Positions 24,502 through 32,000 of a stretch of 39,256 bases of DNA are shown piece after piece. Both the position numbers and the translations under genes were made by a program. Every line of letters begins with the position of its first letter. Within the stretch, counting starts at the first letter, position 1. The notes beneath the pieces were generated by a model, which saw only the letters and a program-made list of their open reading frames with translations, was not told where the DNA came from and did not search any database. The stretch spans positions 1 through 39,256 of the forward strand of contig DAISGC010000028.1 of the NCBI GenBank assembly GCA_036823255.1, written 5' to 3'. This DNA comes from UBA4658 sp002405485. Lineage in GTDB: Bacteria; Planctomycetota; Phycisphaerae; Phycisphaerales; UBA1924.

Positions 24502-25017
24502 TCATGCCCGGCAGCTCGTGCGCCGCCCAAACAGGTTGTCCAGCGCAAACGCCGGGCGAGGCCACACCAGCACCCCCAGCGCCAGCACCGCAAACACCCC
24601 GTTCTGCATCACATGACAGACGCTCACACCCCCAGTGCACAGCAGCGTCCGGTCGCCAAAGCACCCGCACTTGATCTCCAGCCCCCGATACAGGGCAGAG
24701 ATCCCAAGCCCAATGAACATCGCGAGCATTCCAAAGACCACCGCCGCTGACGCTCGAGTCCATATCCCCAGAATCAGGGTGATCCCGACGAGCAGCTCAG
24801 TCCATGGGACACCAAAGGCCGCCAGTGCGATCATGTGGTCCGGCAGATCGAGCTTGTACGCCTGGATGGAGGCGCTGAAGATCTGCGGTCCATTGGCGGG
24901 GCCGACTTTGCTCCATGCCGCCCAGATGAACAGCGCGCCCAGAGCCAACCGTGCCGGCACGCCCAGCAGGCCGATCAATCCCGGGGCTTTGCGAACGATG
25001 GGAGCGGCGGCGGTCAT
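24502..25017 (-). CDS. MauE/DoxX-family membrane protein
   Basis: The 171-aa product has four or five hydrophobic segments (about 15-32, 58-80, 85-108, 133-153) and the motif KCGCFGD after the third. This is the MauE-like branch of the DoxX superfamily, whose members are linked to disulfide formation or quinone-linked redox work in the inner membrane. The start at 25017 overlaps the stop of the rhodanese gene by four bases (ATGA), so the two are translated together. Cysteines at CTGGVSVC near the C-terminus may take part in redox chemistry. The partner suggests handling of sulfane sulfur or thiols at the membrane; the exact reaction is unknown. Confidence 0.8.
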   Translation of the reverse strand: MTAAAPIVRKAPGLIGLLGVPARLALGALFIWAAWSKVGPANGPQIFSASIQAYKLDLPDHMIALAAFGVPWTELLVGITLILGIWTRASAAVVFGMLAMFIGLGISALYRGLEIKCGCFGDRTLLCTGGVSVCHVMQNGVFAVLALGVLVWPRPAFALDNLFGRRTSCRA

Positions 25018-25685
25018 TGGAGTCCCTCCCCGGTCTCAACCGGCCAGCCCATGGCTTTCCATCCTGGAAAGCCGTCGTGGATGATGAACACCTTGGCGTA
25101 GCCCGAGTTGTTGAACTGCTCCGCGACGCGCTCCGACTCATCGCACTTGCCGCCGCCACAGTACACGATAACCACTCCATCTCGGGGGATCATCGCCATC
25201 AGCGGTGGGTTGCCGTTCTCGAAACTCTTGAGGTTCATCCGGATCGCACCCTGCACGTGACCGGCCTCATACTCCTCGGCTCGGCGGGCGTCGACGAAGC
25301 TCGCACCCGAGTCAAACGCCCGCTTGGCCTCTTCAAGAGTGATCTGACCCTTGGGAAGTCTGTCCTTGGGCGTCGGCTGCCACCCCGGCTCGCCCGGCTT
25401 GGCCTCCACGGCGGACGCCGCGGGAGCCGCCACCACCGAGGCCGCTCCGGGGGCCGCCGCGGGAGCCGCTCCGGGAGCCGCTGCGGGCACGCTCTGGTCC
25501 GGCGGTGCGACGGGTGTCTTGGGAGATTCGGAAGCGCTCTTGAACACGTCGGCGATGTCAACGTCGGTGATTCGGCCGCCCAGGGTGATCGGGCGTCGGA
25601 CCGAGTCGATCAGGCCGATCGCCGTGCCCAGCGCGATCAAGGCGATGGTTTTCAGAACGAGCGTCTGCACGCCGCAGCAGGCCAT
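25014..25685 (-). CDS. Membrane-anchored rhodanese-domain protein
   Basis: The 223-aa product has an N-terminal hydrophobic segment (about 7-27) that probably anchors it with the rest outside the cytoplasm. A linker rich in Ala and Pro (about 60-95) carries AAAPGAA-type repeats. The rhodanese domain (about 112-220) has FVDARRAEEYEAGHVQGAI and the active-site loop YCGGGKCDES, with cysteines on both sides of the loop, and ends in DGFPGWKAMGWPVE. Rhodaneses carry sulfane sulfur on the loop cysteine. It overlaps the MauE-like gene by four bases and lies beside the assembly gap at 25868. Confidence 0.85.
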   Translation of the reverse strand: MACCGVQTLVLKTIALIALGTAIGLIDSVRRPITLGGRITDVDIADVFKSASESPKTPVAPPDQSVPAAAPGAAPAAAPGAASVVAAPAASAVEAKPGEPGWQPTPKDRLPKGQITLEEAKRAFDSGASFVDARRAEEYEAGHVQGAIRMNLKSFENGNPPLMAMIPRDGVVIVYCGGGKCDESERVAEQFNNSGYAKVFIIHDGFPGWKAMGWPVETGEGLQ

Positions 25686-25747
25686 GATGAAGTCTCAAAC
25701 GGGTGGTGGTGAACAGCGACGAACGTCCACGCGTGCGTTAAGCCGCA

Positions 25748-25784
25748 GGAGTGGCCTGATCCACGGGCGGACGGGAATCGCGCC
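25748..25784 (+). repeat. 37-bp direct repeat, left copy beside N gap
   Basis: This segment, beginning GGAGTGGCCTGATCCACGGG, recurs at 25878-25914 with a single mismatch (T/C). The two copies are 130 bases apart and the right copy begins exactly at the end of the N run, which suggests an unresolved contig overlap or a tandem duplication. Confidence 0.85.
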
Positions 25785-25867
25785 CGGGAGCCAGAGGGGG
25801 GCGGGGCGGGAGAAAGTGACAGATGGAGCGTTGGGGGCAACGGCAGGGGGGCGGGAGGGGAGGGGGT

Positions 25868-25877
25868 NNNNNNNNNN
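25868..25877. other. Assembly gap (10 N), preceded by G-rich tract
   Basis: Ten Ns join two contigs. The 22 bases before it hold four G-runs of three to six, a G-quadruplex-type sequence that often stops sequencing. True gap size is unknown. The spacer between the rhodanese and DUF1573 genes (25686-25946) otherwise holds only the direct repeat. Confidence 0.95.
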
Positions 25878-25914
25878 GGAGTGGCCTGATCCACGGGCGG
25901 ACGGGAACCGCGCC
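25878..25914 (+). repeat. 37-bp direct repeat, right copy beside N gap
   Basis: This is the second copy of the segment at 25748-25784, with one mismatch. It starts at the first base after the N run. Confidence 0.85.
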
Positions 25915-25946
25915 GGGCGCCCTGCGGCGGCCGGCGCGGAAAAAGA

Positions 25947-27182
25947 TCACTGCTTGAGCTTGGGGTCCACGCGCTGCGGCGCGTTCTGGCTCGGGTTCGC
26001 GATCGGCACGACGGGCACGGGCGTTCCGGTCGCGGGTCGGCGCACCACCGCGGTGAACGGGACGCGGAGCGACTCGCCCCCCCGCGCGTCGGTGGCGATC
26101 ACCAGGAAGCCCTGGACCATGCCCGGCTCGGCGGGCGTGACCCCCGAGAGAGTGATCGTGTAGGCCTTGCCCTCGTTCTCCTTCTGCACGTCGGCGACCG
26201 CCCGCATGTCCTTGCGGGCATCGACCTCGATCGAGAGGATGTTGAACGCGGTGCCGGAGCGCGTATCGACGCGGATGTTCGTGGTGAAGGGCGTGGAGGG
26301 CTCGTTGACGCGAAGGATGGCCTGCGCGGGGCTGGGCTTGACGTCGCCGACGATGTCGGCTCCGACGAAGTACTGGGCCGGAGGGACGCGCTCGTCATTG
26401 GTGGTGATCTCGAGCTGGGTCTGCAGGTTGCCGATGGGCGCGCCCTTGCCGACCACGAGCTCGAGCGGGACCTGGGTGAGCTGCTCGCCGTTGACCTCGG
26501 CCTTCTGGGGCGTGCCGATCGTGACCTTGACGAACTCGCTGGTGGCCTTGGCGCTGGTGACGTTGAAGCCCTCCTTGCGCCCGTTGACAAACAGCGTGGT
26601 GGTCTGCCCGTCGACGTGGTCGACCTCGTTGAGGAACAGCTTCTGCGGGTCGTACATGACCAGCGCGCGAACGTTGGACGTGAGCGTCGCGATCTGCTGG
26701 GCGAACGCGCCCTGCGGGTTGGTGATCGTGAACGTCAGCGTCTTGGTCTGCGGGCCGGTCCGGTTCTTGGGATCGAATCGGGCCGTCACGTTGCCGCTCT
26801 CCCCCGGCTTGAACGTCGTCTTCTCCATCGTCGGGACGGTGCACCCGCAGCTCGCGGCCACGGCCAGGGTGATCTCCTTGTCGGAGATGTTCGTGAACTG
26901 GAACGTGTGCTCAACCGGAGCCGTGTCCGGGATGTCGCCGAAGTTATGGGTCGTGGCGCTCAGCTTCAGCGCCTCAGGAAGGGCCGAGGTCGGCTGCGTC
27001 TGCACCACGTTCACCGGCTGAATGACCTTCGCGCCCTGGGGCGTCGTTGTGGTGGCCTGCGGTGCCCCGCCCTTCAGCTCGTCGACCGACTTGGCCTGCC
27101 GCGCCTGAGCGAGCGGGGCGGCAAGACCGGCGACGAGGACCAGCGTGGCAAGGCGGGACGGGAGCGATGACTTGGCGAACAT
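25947..27182 (-). CDS. DUF1573 domain secreted protein
   Basis: The 411-aa product has a signal peptide (about 1-28, LAAPLAQA). The DUF1573 domain (about 80-180) is an Ig-like/ASH-type beta sandwich with HNFGDIPDTAPVEHTFQFTN and the signature cysteines AASCGCTVPT. The remaining 230 residues look like two further beta-sandwich units (VDARKDMRAV, ITLSGVTPAEPGMVQGFL). The C-terminus is Pro-rich. AGGAG lies about seven bases before the ATG at 27182. DUF1573 proteins are abundant in planctomycetes and Bacteroidetes, where their function is not settled. The same-strand neighbours are dus upstream and, beyond the gap, rhodanese and MauE-like genes. Confidence 0.85.
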   Translation of the reverse strand: MFAKSSLPSRLATLVLVAGLAAPLAQARQAKSVDELKGGAPQATTTTPQGAKVIQPVNVVQTQPTSALPEALKLSATTHNFGDIPDTAPVEHTFQFTNISDKEITLAVAASCGCTVPTMEKTTFKPGESGNVTARFDPKNRTGPQTKTLTFTITNPQGAFAQQIATLTSNVRALVMYDPQKLFLNEVDHVDGQTTTLFVNGRKEGFNVTSAKATSEFVKVTIGTPQKAEVNGEQLTQVPLELVVGKGAPIGNLQTQLEITTNDERVPPAQYFVGADIVGDVKPSPAQAILRVNEPSTPFTTNIRVDTRSGTAFNILSIEVDARKDMRAVADVQKENEGKAYTITLSGVTPAEPGMVQGFLVIATDARGGESLRVPFTAVVRRPATGTPVPVVPIANPSQNAPQRVDPKLKQ

Positions 27183-27351
27183 TCCGAACTCCTGTTCTTG
27201 GGTGGTGATCTTGGGTGGGTGCTGGATTCTTCGAGCTGTGCAAACAATCCGAACCGGCGACCCCGGCTGCACCGGCGACACCGGGCAGCGTGGAGCCACG
27301 TCCGCGGGATCAGAGGGTGGAGAACCCGGTCCTCCGACCAGCAGCAGGGGT

Positions 27352-28440
27352 TTACGCGGCTTCGGCTTCGGCGTTCGGGGCCGAGGAACAGGAATCTTCG
27401 ACTTCCGAATCTTCATCCTGCCCGCGGGCCGGACGGGAGCGGAGCTCACCCCTGGCAAACGCCTCAAGGGCGGCATAGACCGCTTCCGGGTCGGGTGCGG
27501 TGCGCAGCGTCTCCTTGAACGGTTTGCAGTGCGGAAGCCGCTTGGCAAACCAGGAGACGCGCCTGCGGATCTGCACCATGGCGTAATGGTCGCTCCGATA
27601 ACGCCGCATGAGATCGAAGTAGTCCCGCATGACGCCCATGATCTCGGCCACCCCCGGCGCAGGGGGGATCACCCCCGAGGTCTGCAGGGCATAGGCATCG
27701 CGGAAGATCCAGGGTGTGGAGAGTGCGCCGCGACCGATCATGACTCCGTCGCACCCGGTGCGGGCGATCATCTCCGGGACGTGGTGGGGTTCGGTCACGT
27801 CGCCGTTGCCGATGACGGGGATGTTCGGGTGCTCGCTCTTGATGGCTTGGACGACGCGGCGGATGCCCTCGTGCTGCACGACGCCGGAGAACTTCTGCTG
27901 GGTGGTCCGGCCGTGGATGGTGATCATGCACGCCCCGGCCTTGACCAGCCGCGGAGCCAGCCACTCGGCGACGGGCTGGTCATCGAACCACCCAAGCCGC
28001 ATCTTGCAGGTCACGGGGACGGGGGTGGAGCCCTTGCCCACGGCGTTCACGACGGCGTCGACGATCCGCTCGGCGGTGTCGGGGATGCACAGCAGCCGTG
28101 AGCCGCCGTCTTTCTTGGTGACCTTGTCGACCGGGCAGCCCATGTTGATGTCGATGACGGTGGCCCCGTGATCGCGGGCCCAGAGTGCGCCCTCGGCCAT
28201 GATGCCGGGCTCCCCGCCGTAGAGCTGCATGCCCACGGGCTTGTCGAAGTCGTTGGTCTGGGCGAGATCGAGGGACGTGGCCGTGCCGCGGAGCAGGCCC
28301 TGGGGCGAGAGCAGATCGGTGCAGGCGAGCCCGAGCCCGCCGTAGCGTCGGCAGATGGTGCGGAAGGCCAGATCGCAGTACCCGGCGATGGGCGCGAGGA
28401 GGAGGTTGGACTGGAGTTGGACGTGGCCGACGCGGAGCAC
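27352..28440 (-). CDS. dusB: tRNA-dihydrouridine synthase
   Basis: The 362-aa product is an FMN enzyme that reduces uridines in the D-loop of tRNA. LLLAPIAGYCDLAFR, GMQLYGGEPGIM, DINMGCPVDKVTKKDGGSRLL, ITIHGRTTQQKFSG, IPVIGNGDV and DGVMIGRGAL are the family motifs; the GCPV segment holds the catalytic cysteine region. The N-terminal sequence fits the DusB branch. The start is GTG at 28440. A tail of about 30 acidic, low-complexity residues follows the usual end. It is divergent from the ABC permease gene, 59 bases away. Confidence 0.92.
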   Translation of the reverse strand: MLRVGHVQLQSNLLLAPIAGYCDLAFRTICRRYGGLGLACTDLLSPQGLLRGTATSLDLAQTNDFDKPVGMQLYGGEPGIMAEGALWARDHGATVIDINMGCPVDKVTKKDGGSRLLCIPDTAERIVDAVVNAVGKGSTPVPVTCKMRLGWFDDQPVAEWLAPRLVKAGACMITIHGRTTQQKFSGVVQHEGIRRVVQAIKSEHPNIPVIGNGDVTEPHHVPEMIARTGCDGVMIGRGALSTPWIFRDAYALQTSGVIPPAPGVAEIMGVMRDYFDLMRRYRSDHYAMVQIRRRVSWFAKRLPHCKPFKETLRTAPDPEAVYAALEAFARGELRSRPARGQDEDSEVEDSCSSAPNAEAEAA

Positions 28441-28499
28441 GAGCGAGGATAGGGGCGAAGTGCGGAGCTGACTCTCGAGATTCCGCCGGGGCGTGAGAC

Positions 28500-30164
28500 G
28501 TGCGTTCTCGCCACCTACGGTTGACCACCGTGTATCAATCGCTGCTCACTCGCCGGTACCTCTTCAGCAAGATCATGCCCTGGCTCGCGACCATCGCGGT
28601 CGCGCTGTGCAGCTTCTTGACGCTCACGTCATGGTCGGTCATGGGCGGGTTTTTGAACGTGTTCCTCCAGATCGGACGCAAGCTCGAGGGCGATGTGAGC
28701 ATCACCTGGCCCACGGTCGGGTTCGGGCGGTATGACGAGCTCATCGCTCGGCTGGAGAAGGACCCCGCGGTGGAGGCGGCGGCGCCGATGATCCGCGGGT
28801 TCGGGATGATCTCGCTTCCCGATGATCGTGCCTTCGGGGTGACTGTTCAGGGGATCGATGAGCGGTTTGCGAAGGTGTCGGGATACGCCGACGCGCTGCA
28901 TTGGCGCCCGCTCGAAGAGCCCGTGAAGAAAGACGTGAACCAGGAGGATCCGCGGCTGGACGCGGAGTGGCCCAGACGGATGGAACGCGACCTTCGAGCG
29001 GCCAAGGAGCAGGGGGGAAGGCCGGTCGATCCGCCGCCGCTCGGCTCGTTCCGGACCTGGGAGCAGATGTACGCCGACGGACTCTCGTTGAGCGTGCGCA
29101 ACCCGCGCACGGGCGTGGCGGAGCCGGCGGCGGTTCCGGGGATCGAGCTCGCGGGGATCGCGCAGCGGCAGGCCGGGGGCTGGTATCGGGCGCCCGCGCT
29201 CATCGGGACCCGTCGAAGCGACGGCCAGGATCGCTGGTCCAGCGGGTTTCTGCCCTCGCGGAGTGTGGTGATCAACATGCTGCCGGTGGATGCCAGCGGT
29301 CGCAGTCTGACGACGACGTCGATCCGGCTGCCGGTGGCCAACGAGTTTCGGGCGGGGTTCTTCGAGGTGGACAAGAACAACGTGTTCATCCCGCTGGCGA
29401 CGATGCAGAAGCTGCTCAAGATGGAGGCCGGGGAGCGGATCGAGCCGGGATCGGACGATCCGTTTGCGATCGATCCCCTGACCGGTGAGCCGCCCAAGCC
29501 CAAGGTCATCGCCGACGTGCCCGCGAAGGTGACCACCGTGCTGGTCAAGGCCCGCGCCGGGGTCTCGGCGGAGGAGCTCCGGGAGCGGTGTCTGGCGGTG
29601 TATCAGCAGTTCGCGGCGGACTTTGACGGGCAGGTCCCAAGCTTCCAGCAGATGGTCCAGGGTCGGAACATCAGCACCTGGGAGCGCAACTTCGCGATGT
29701 TCATCGGGCAGGTCAAACGCGAGACGGTCACGGTGCTCATGCTCCTCACGATCATCTCCGGGGTCTGCTCGATCCTGATCCTGACGATCTTCTGGTCCAT
29801 GGTCAGCGAGAAGACCAAGGACATCGGGATCCTGCGGTCGGTCGGGTGCTCCAGTCTCGGGGTGGCGTGGCTCTGGCTCAGGTACGGGCTCGTCATCGGC
29901 GTCTGCGGGGCGGGGCTTGGGCTGCTCATGTCCTGCCTGCTCGTCTGGAACATCAACGAGGTCCACGACTGGCTCGGGCGGACGCTGGACATCACCGTCT
30001 GGAGCCCCGAGACGTACTACTTGCCGGACATTCCCAGCACCGTGGAGTTCTCCAAGGCGGCCATCGTCGGGGGTGCGGCCCTGGGCTTCAGCGTGCTCGG
30101 AGCCCTGATTCCGGCGGTGCGGGCGGCACGCATGGACCCGGTCCGGGCCCTGCGCTTTGAATAG
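28500..30164 (+). CDS. ABC transporter permease, FtsX/LolC-like
   Basis: The 554-aa product is a MacB/FtsX-type permease. One transmembrane helix lies at about 27-52, a large periplasmic domain spans about 53-410, and three more helices lie at about 413-440, 458-485 and 518-545. The last cytoplasmic motif, AAIVGGAALGFSVLGALIPAVRAARMDPVRALRFE in part (VRAARMDPVRALR), is the usual coupling end. The N-terminal YLFSKIMPWLATIAVAL pattern resembles LolC/LolE. The start is GTG at 28500. Its ATPase partner begins 31 bases downstream. The likely job is lipoprotein release to the outer membrane or another substrate moved by mechanotransmission. Confidence 0.87.
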   Translation: MRSRHLRLTTVYQSLLTRRYLFSKIMPWLATIAVALCSFLTLTSWSVMGGFLNVFLQIGRKLEGDVSITWPTVGFGRYDELIARLEKDPAVEAAAPMIRGFGMISLPDDRAFGVTVQGIDERFAKVSGYADALHWRPLEEPVKKDVNQEDPRLDAEWPRRMERDLRAAKEQGGRPVDPPPLGSFRTWEQMYADGLSLSVRNPRTGVAEPAAVPGIELAGIAQRQAGGWYRAPALIGTRRSDGQDRWSSGFLPSRSVVINMLPVDASGRSLTTTSIRLPVANEFRAGFFEVDKNNVFIPLATMQKLLKMEAGERIEPGSDDPFAIDPLTGEPPKPKVIADVPAKVTTVLVKARAGVSAEELRERCLAVYQQFAADFDGQVPSFQQMVQGRNISTWERNFAMFIGQVKRETVTVLMLLTIISGVCSILILTIFWSMVSEKTKDIGILRSVGCSSLGVAWLWLRYGLVIGVCGAGLGLLMSCLLVWNINEVHDWLGRTLDITVWSPETYYLPDIPSTVEFSKAAIVGGAALGFSVLGALIPAVRAARMDPVRALRFE

Positions 30165-30195
30165 ACACCATGTCAGGATCGGAGAGCCCTCAAGC

Positions 30196-30999
30196 GTGAA
30201 CGCGACGGCGACCATCTCAGCGACCCAGCCGGTCCTCCGGGCGGCGAACGTGTGCAAGACCTATCGCATGGGCCGCGTCGAGGTGCCCGTACTCAGGGGG
30301 GTGTCCATCGAGGTCGCCGAGGGCGAGTGGGTCGCCATTCTCGGGGCCAGCGGCTCGGGCAAGAGCACGCTCATGCACATTCTCGGCGGGCTGGATCGGC
30401 CGGACCGGGGTGGAAGTGGGGGATCGTCCGGGGGAGTCGCTCCGAGCGTGTGGTTCCGGGATCGGGAGCTCACGGGGATGACCGAGGGCGAAATCGACCG
30501 GTACCGGAACGAGTCGGTCGGGTTCGTGTTTCAGTTCTATCACCTGCTCCCGGAGCTGACGGTCGTGGAGAACGTGCTGCTCCCGACGATGCGGAAGTTT
30601 GGCAAGCTGGGCTTTCTGCGCCGGCGAGGCGAGCTGATGCAGCAGGCCGGCACGCTGCTGGAGTCGTTCGGACTTGGGCATCGGCTTCGGCACAGGCCCA
30701 GCGAGCTCTCCGGCGGAGAGCGGCAGCGGACGGCGATTGCACGGGCGTTGATCAACAACCCGCCGGTGCTGCTCGCCGACGAGCCGACGGGCAACCTGGA
30801 CCACAAGACCGGCGCGACGATCCTGGATGCGATCGCCGGCACGCGGTCTGGTGCCAAGCCTGGGCAGTCCGGCCGCCCGAGAACGGTGGTCATGGTGACC
30901 CACGACCTGGAGGTCGCGGCACGGGCGGACCGGGTCGTGACGCTGGTGGACGGAGTGGTGACGGGGGAGTCGGCGGGCAGGGAGGTTGGGGCGGCATAG
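30196..30999 (+). CDS. ABC transporter ATP-binding protein, LolD-like
   Basis: The 267-aa product has Walker A GASGSGKST, Q-loop FVFQFYHLLPELTV, signature LSGGERQRTAIARAL and Walker B LLADEPTGNLD, with the switch histidine in MVTHDLEVA. This is the LolD/MacB ATPase subfamily. A Gly/Ser-rich insert of about 14 residues (GGSGGSSGGVAPS) follows Walker A in the place usually occupied by the strand after LDRPD. The GTG at 30196 has GGAGAG nine bases upstream; an in-frame TTG at 30157 overlaps the permease end and is less likely. It pairs with the permease upstream. Confidence 0.9.
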   Translation: MNATATISATQPVLRAANVCKTYRMGRVEVPVLRGVSIEVAEGEWVAILGASGSGKSTLMHILGGLDRPDRGGSGGSSGGVAPSVWFRDRELTGMTEGEIDRYRNESVGFVFQFYHLLPELTVVENVLLPTMRKFGKLGFLRRRGELMQQAGTLLESFGLGHRLRHRPSELSGGERQRTAIARALINNPPVLLADEPTGNLDHKTGATILDAIAGTRSGAKPGQSGRPRTVVMVTHDLEVAARADRVVTLVDGVVTGESAGREVGAA

Positions 31000-31121
31000 C
31001 CGACAAACGTGTCTGGGTTTGCGGCTTTGTGCTCCCCGATGTGGGGCGGTTTGGTGGTGGCTTTGGCGAAAGCCAGAAAGTCGGGAGACGCGGGAGGCGT
31101 GGGGTTGGTACCATCCCGGGT

Positions 31122-31127
31122 TAGGAT
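31122..31127 (+). promoter_or_regulatory. Possible -10 box of the hydrolase-GH3 operon
   Basis: TAGGAT lies 7 bases before the GTG at 31135. It could serve as a -10 box for a leaderless mRNA, or its AGGA could act as a ribosome binding site. No good -35 is seen. Confidence 0.25.
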
Positions 31128-31134
31128 CCAAACT

Positions 31135-31986
31135 GTGAGCACCGCGTCAACATCCTCCCGATCAGGTTCGTCGCCGGGGCACCCGGCCGTCCGGTCGTGG
31201 TTGTGGCCTGTGCCGGGGTCGGATGATCTGGCGGCGACGGTGAGCGACCAGGGTTCGGGGATTCCGGTGGTGTTCCTTCATGGGCTGGTGGGGTTGAACG
31301 AACACTGGGAAGATGTGGTGGCACGGGCCCGGGACCGGGTGCGGTGCGTGCTGTTCGAACTGCCACTGCTGCAGCTTCGCGGGGACCACTGCTCGATTCA
31401 CGGGGCCACGGAGCTTACGGCGCGGTTTCTTCGGGAGCACTTCTCGGAGCCGGTGGTGCTGGTGGGCAACTCGTTCGGCGGGCACGTGGCGGCGCGGCTG
31501 GCGATCGAGTCGCCGACGCTGGTTCGGGGTCTGGTGCTGGCGGGCGCGAGCGGGCTGATCGAGAAGTCGATGGTGGCCGACGTGCAGATCCGGCCGAGCC
31601 GGGAGTGGCTTCGCCGGAAGATCGGGGAGCTGTTCCACGATCGGACGTTCATGCGGGAGGCGGATCTGGACCGTGCGTATCGGGAGCTCTCAGACCGGGG
31701 CGGGGCCCGGGCGATGGTGAAGCTCTCGCGGTCGGCCCGTCGGGACCATCTGGGGGACCGGATGTCCGAGATTCGCGTGCCGACGCTGCTGATCTGGGGT
31801 CGGCAGGACATCGTGACGCCGCCTGAGGCGGCGGACGGATTCCGGCGGCTGATTCCGCAGTCTCGGCTGGTCTGGTTCGATCTGTGCGGTCATGCGCCGA
31901 TGATCGAGAAGTCCGAGGAGTTCAGCGTCGAGCTCATGCGGTTTGCGACCGAGTTGGCCGCGGGCCGCGTGGGGACGCAAGGGTGA
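31135..31986 (+). CDS. Alpha/beta-fold hydrolase
   Basis: The 283-aa product has the alpha/beta hydrolase fold. VVFLHGLVGLNEHWEDV holds the oxyanion region, Ser113 in VGNSFGGH is the nucleophile, the acid is Asp in LLIWGRQDIVTPP, and the base is His in CGHAPMIEKSEEF. It resembles hydrolases that cleave C-C or ester bonds of small molecules; the substrate is unknown. The GTG at 31135 was chosen because AGGA precedes it by about 8 bases; the frame is open to a GTG at 31009. Its stop lies 14 bases before the start of the GH3-family gene, or overlaps it by four bases if the earlier GTG is used, so they form an operon. Confidence 0.85.
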   Translation: MSTASTSSRSGSSPGHPAVRSWLWPVPGSDDLAATVSDQGSGIPVVFLHGLVGLNEHWEDVVARARDRVRCVLFELPLLQLRGDHCSIHGATELTARFLREHFSEPVVLVGNSFGGHVAARLAIESPTLVRGLVLAGASGLIEKSMVADVQIRPSREWLRRKIGELFHDRTFMREADLDRAYRELSDRGGARAMVKLSRSARRDHLGDRMSEIRVPTLLIWGRQDIVTPPEAADGFRRLIPQSRLVWFDLCGHAPMIEKSEEFSVELMRFATELAAGRVGTQG

Positions 31987-32000
31987 GTGGGAGGCGGTCG

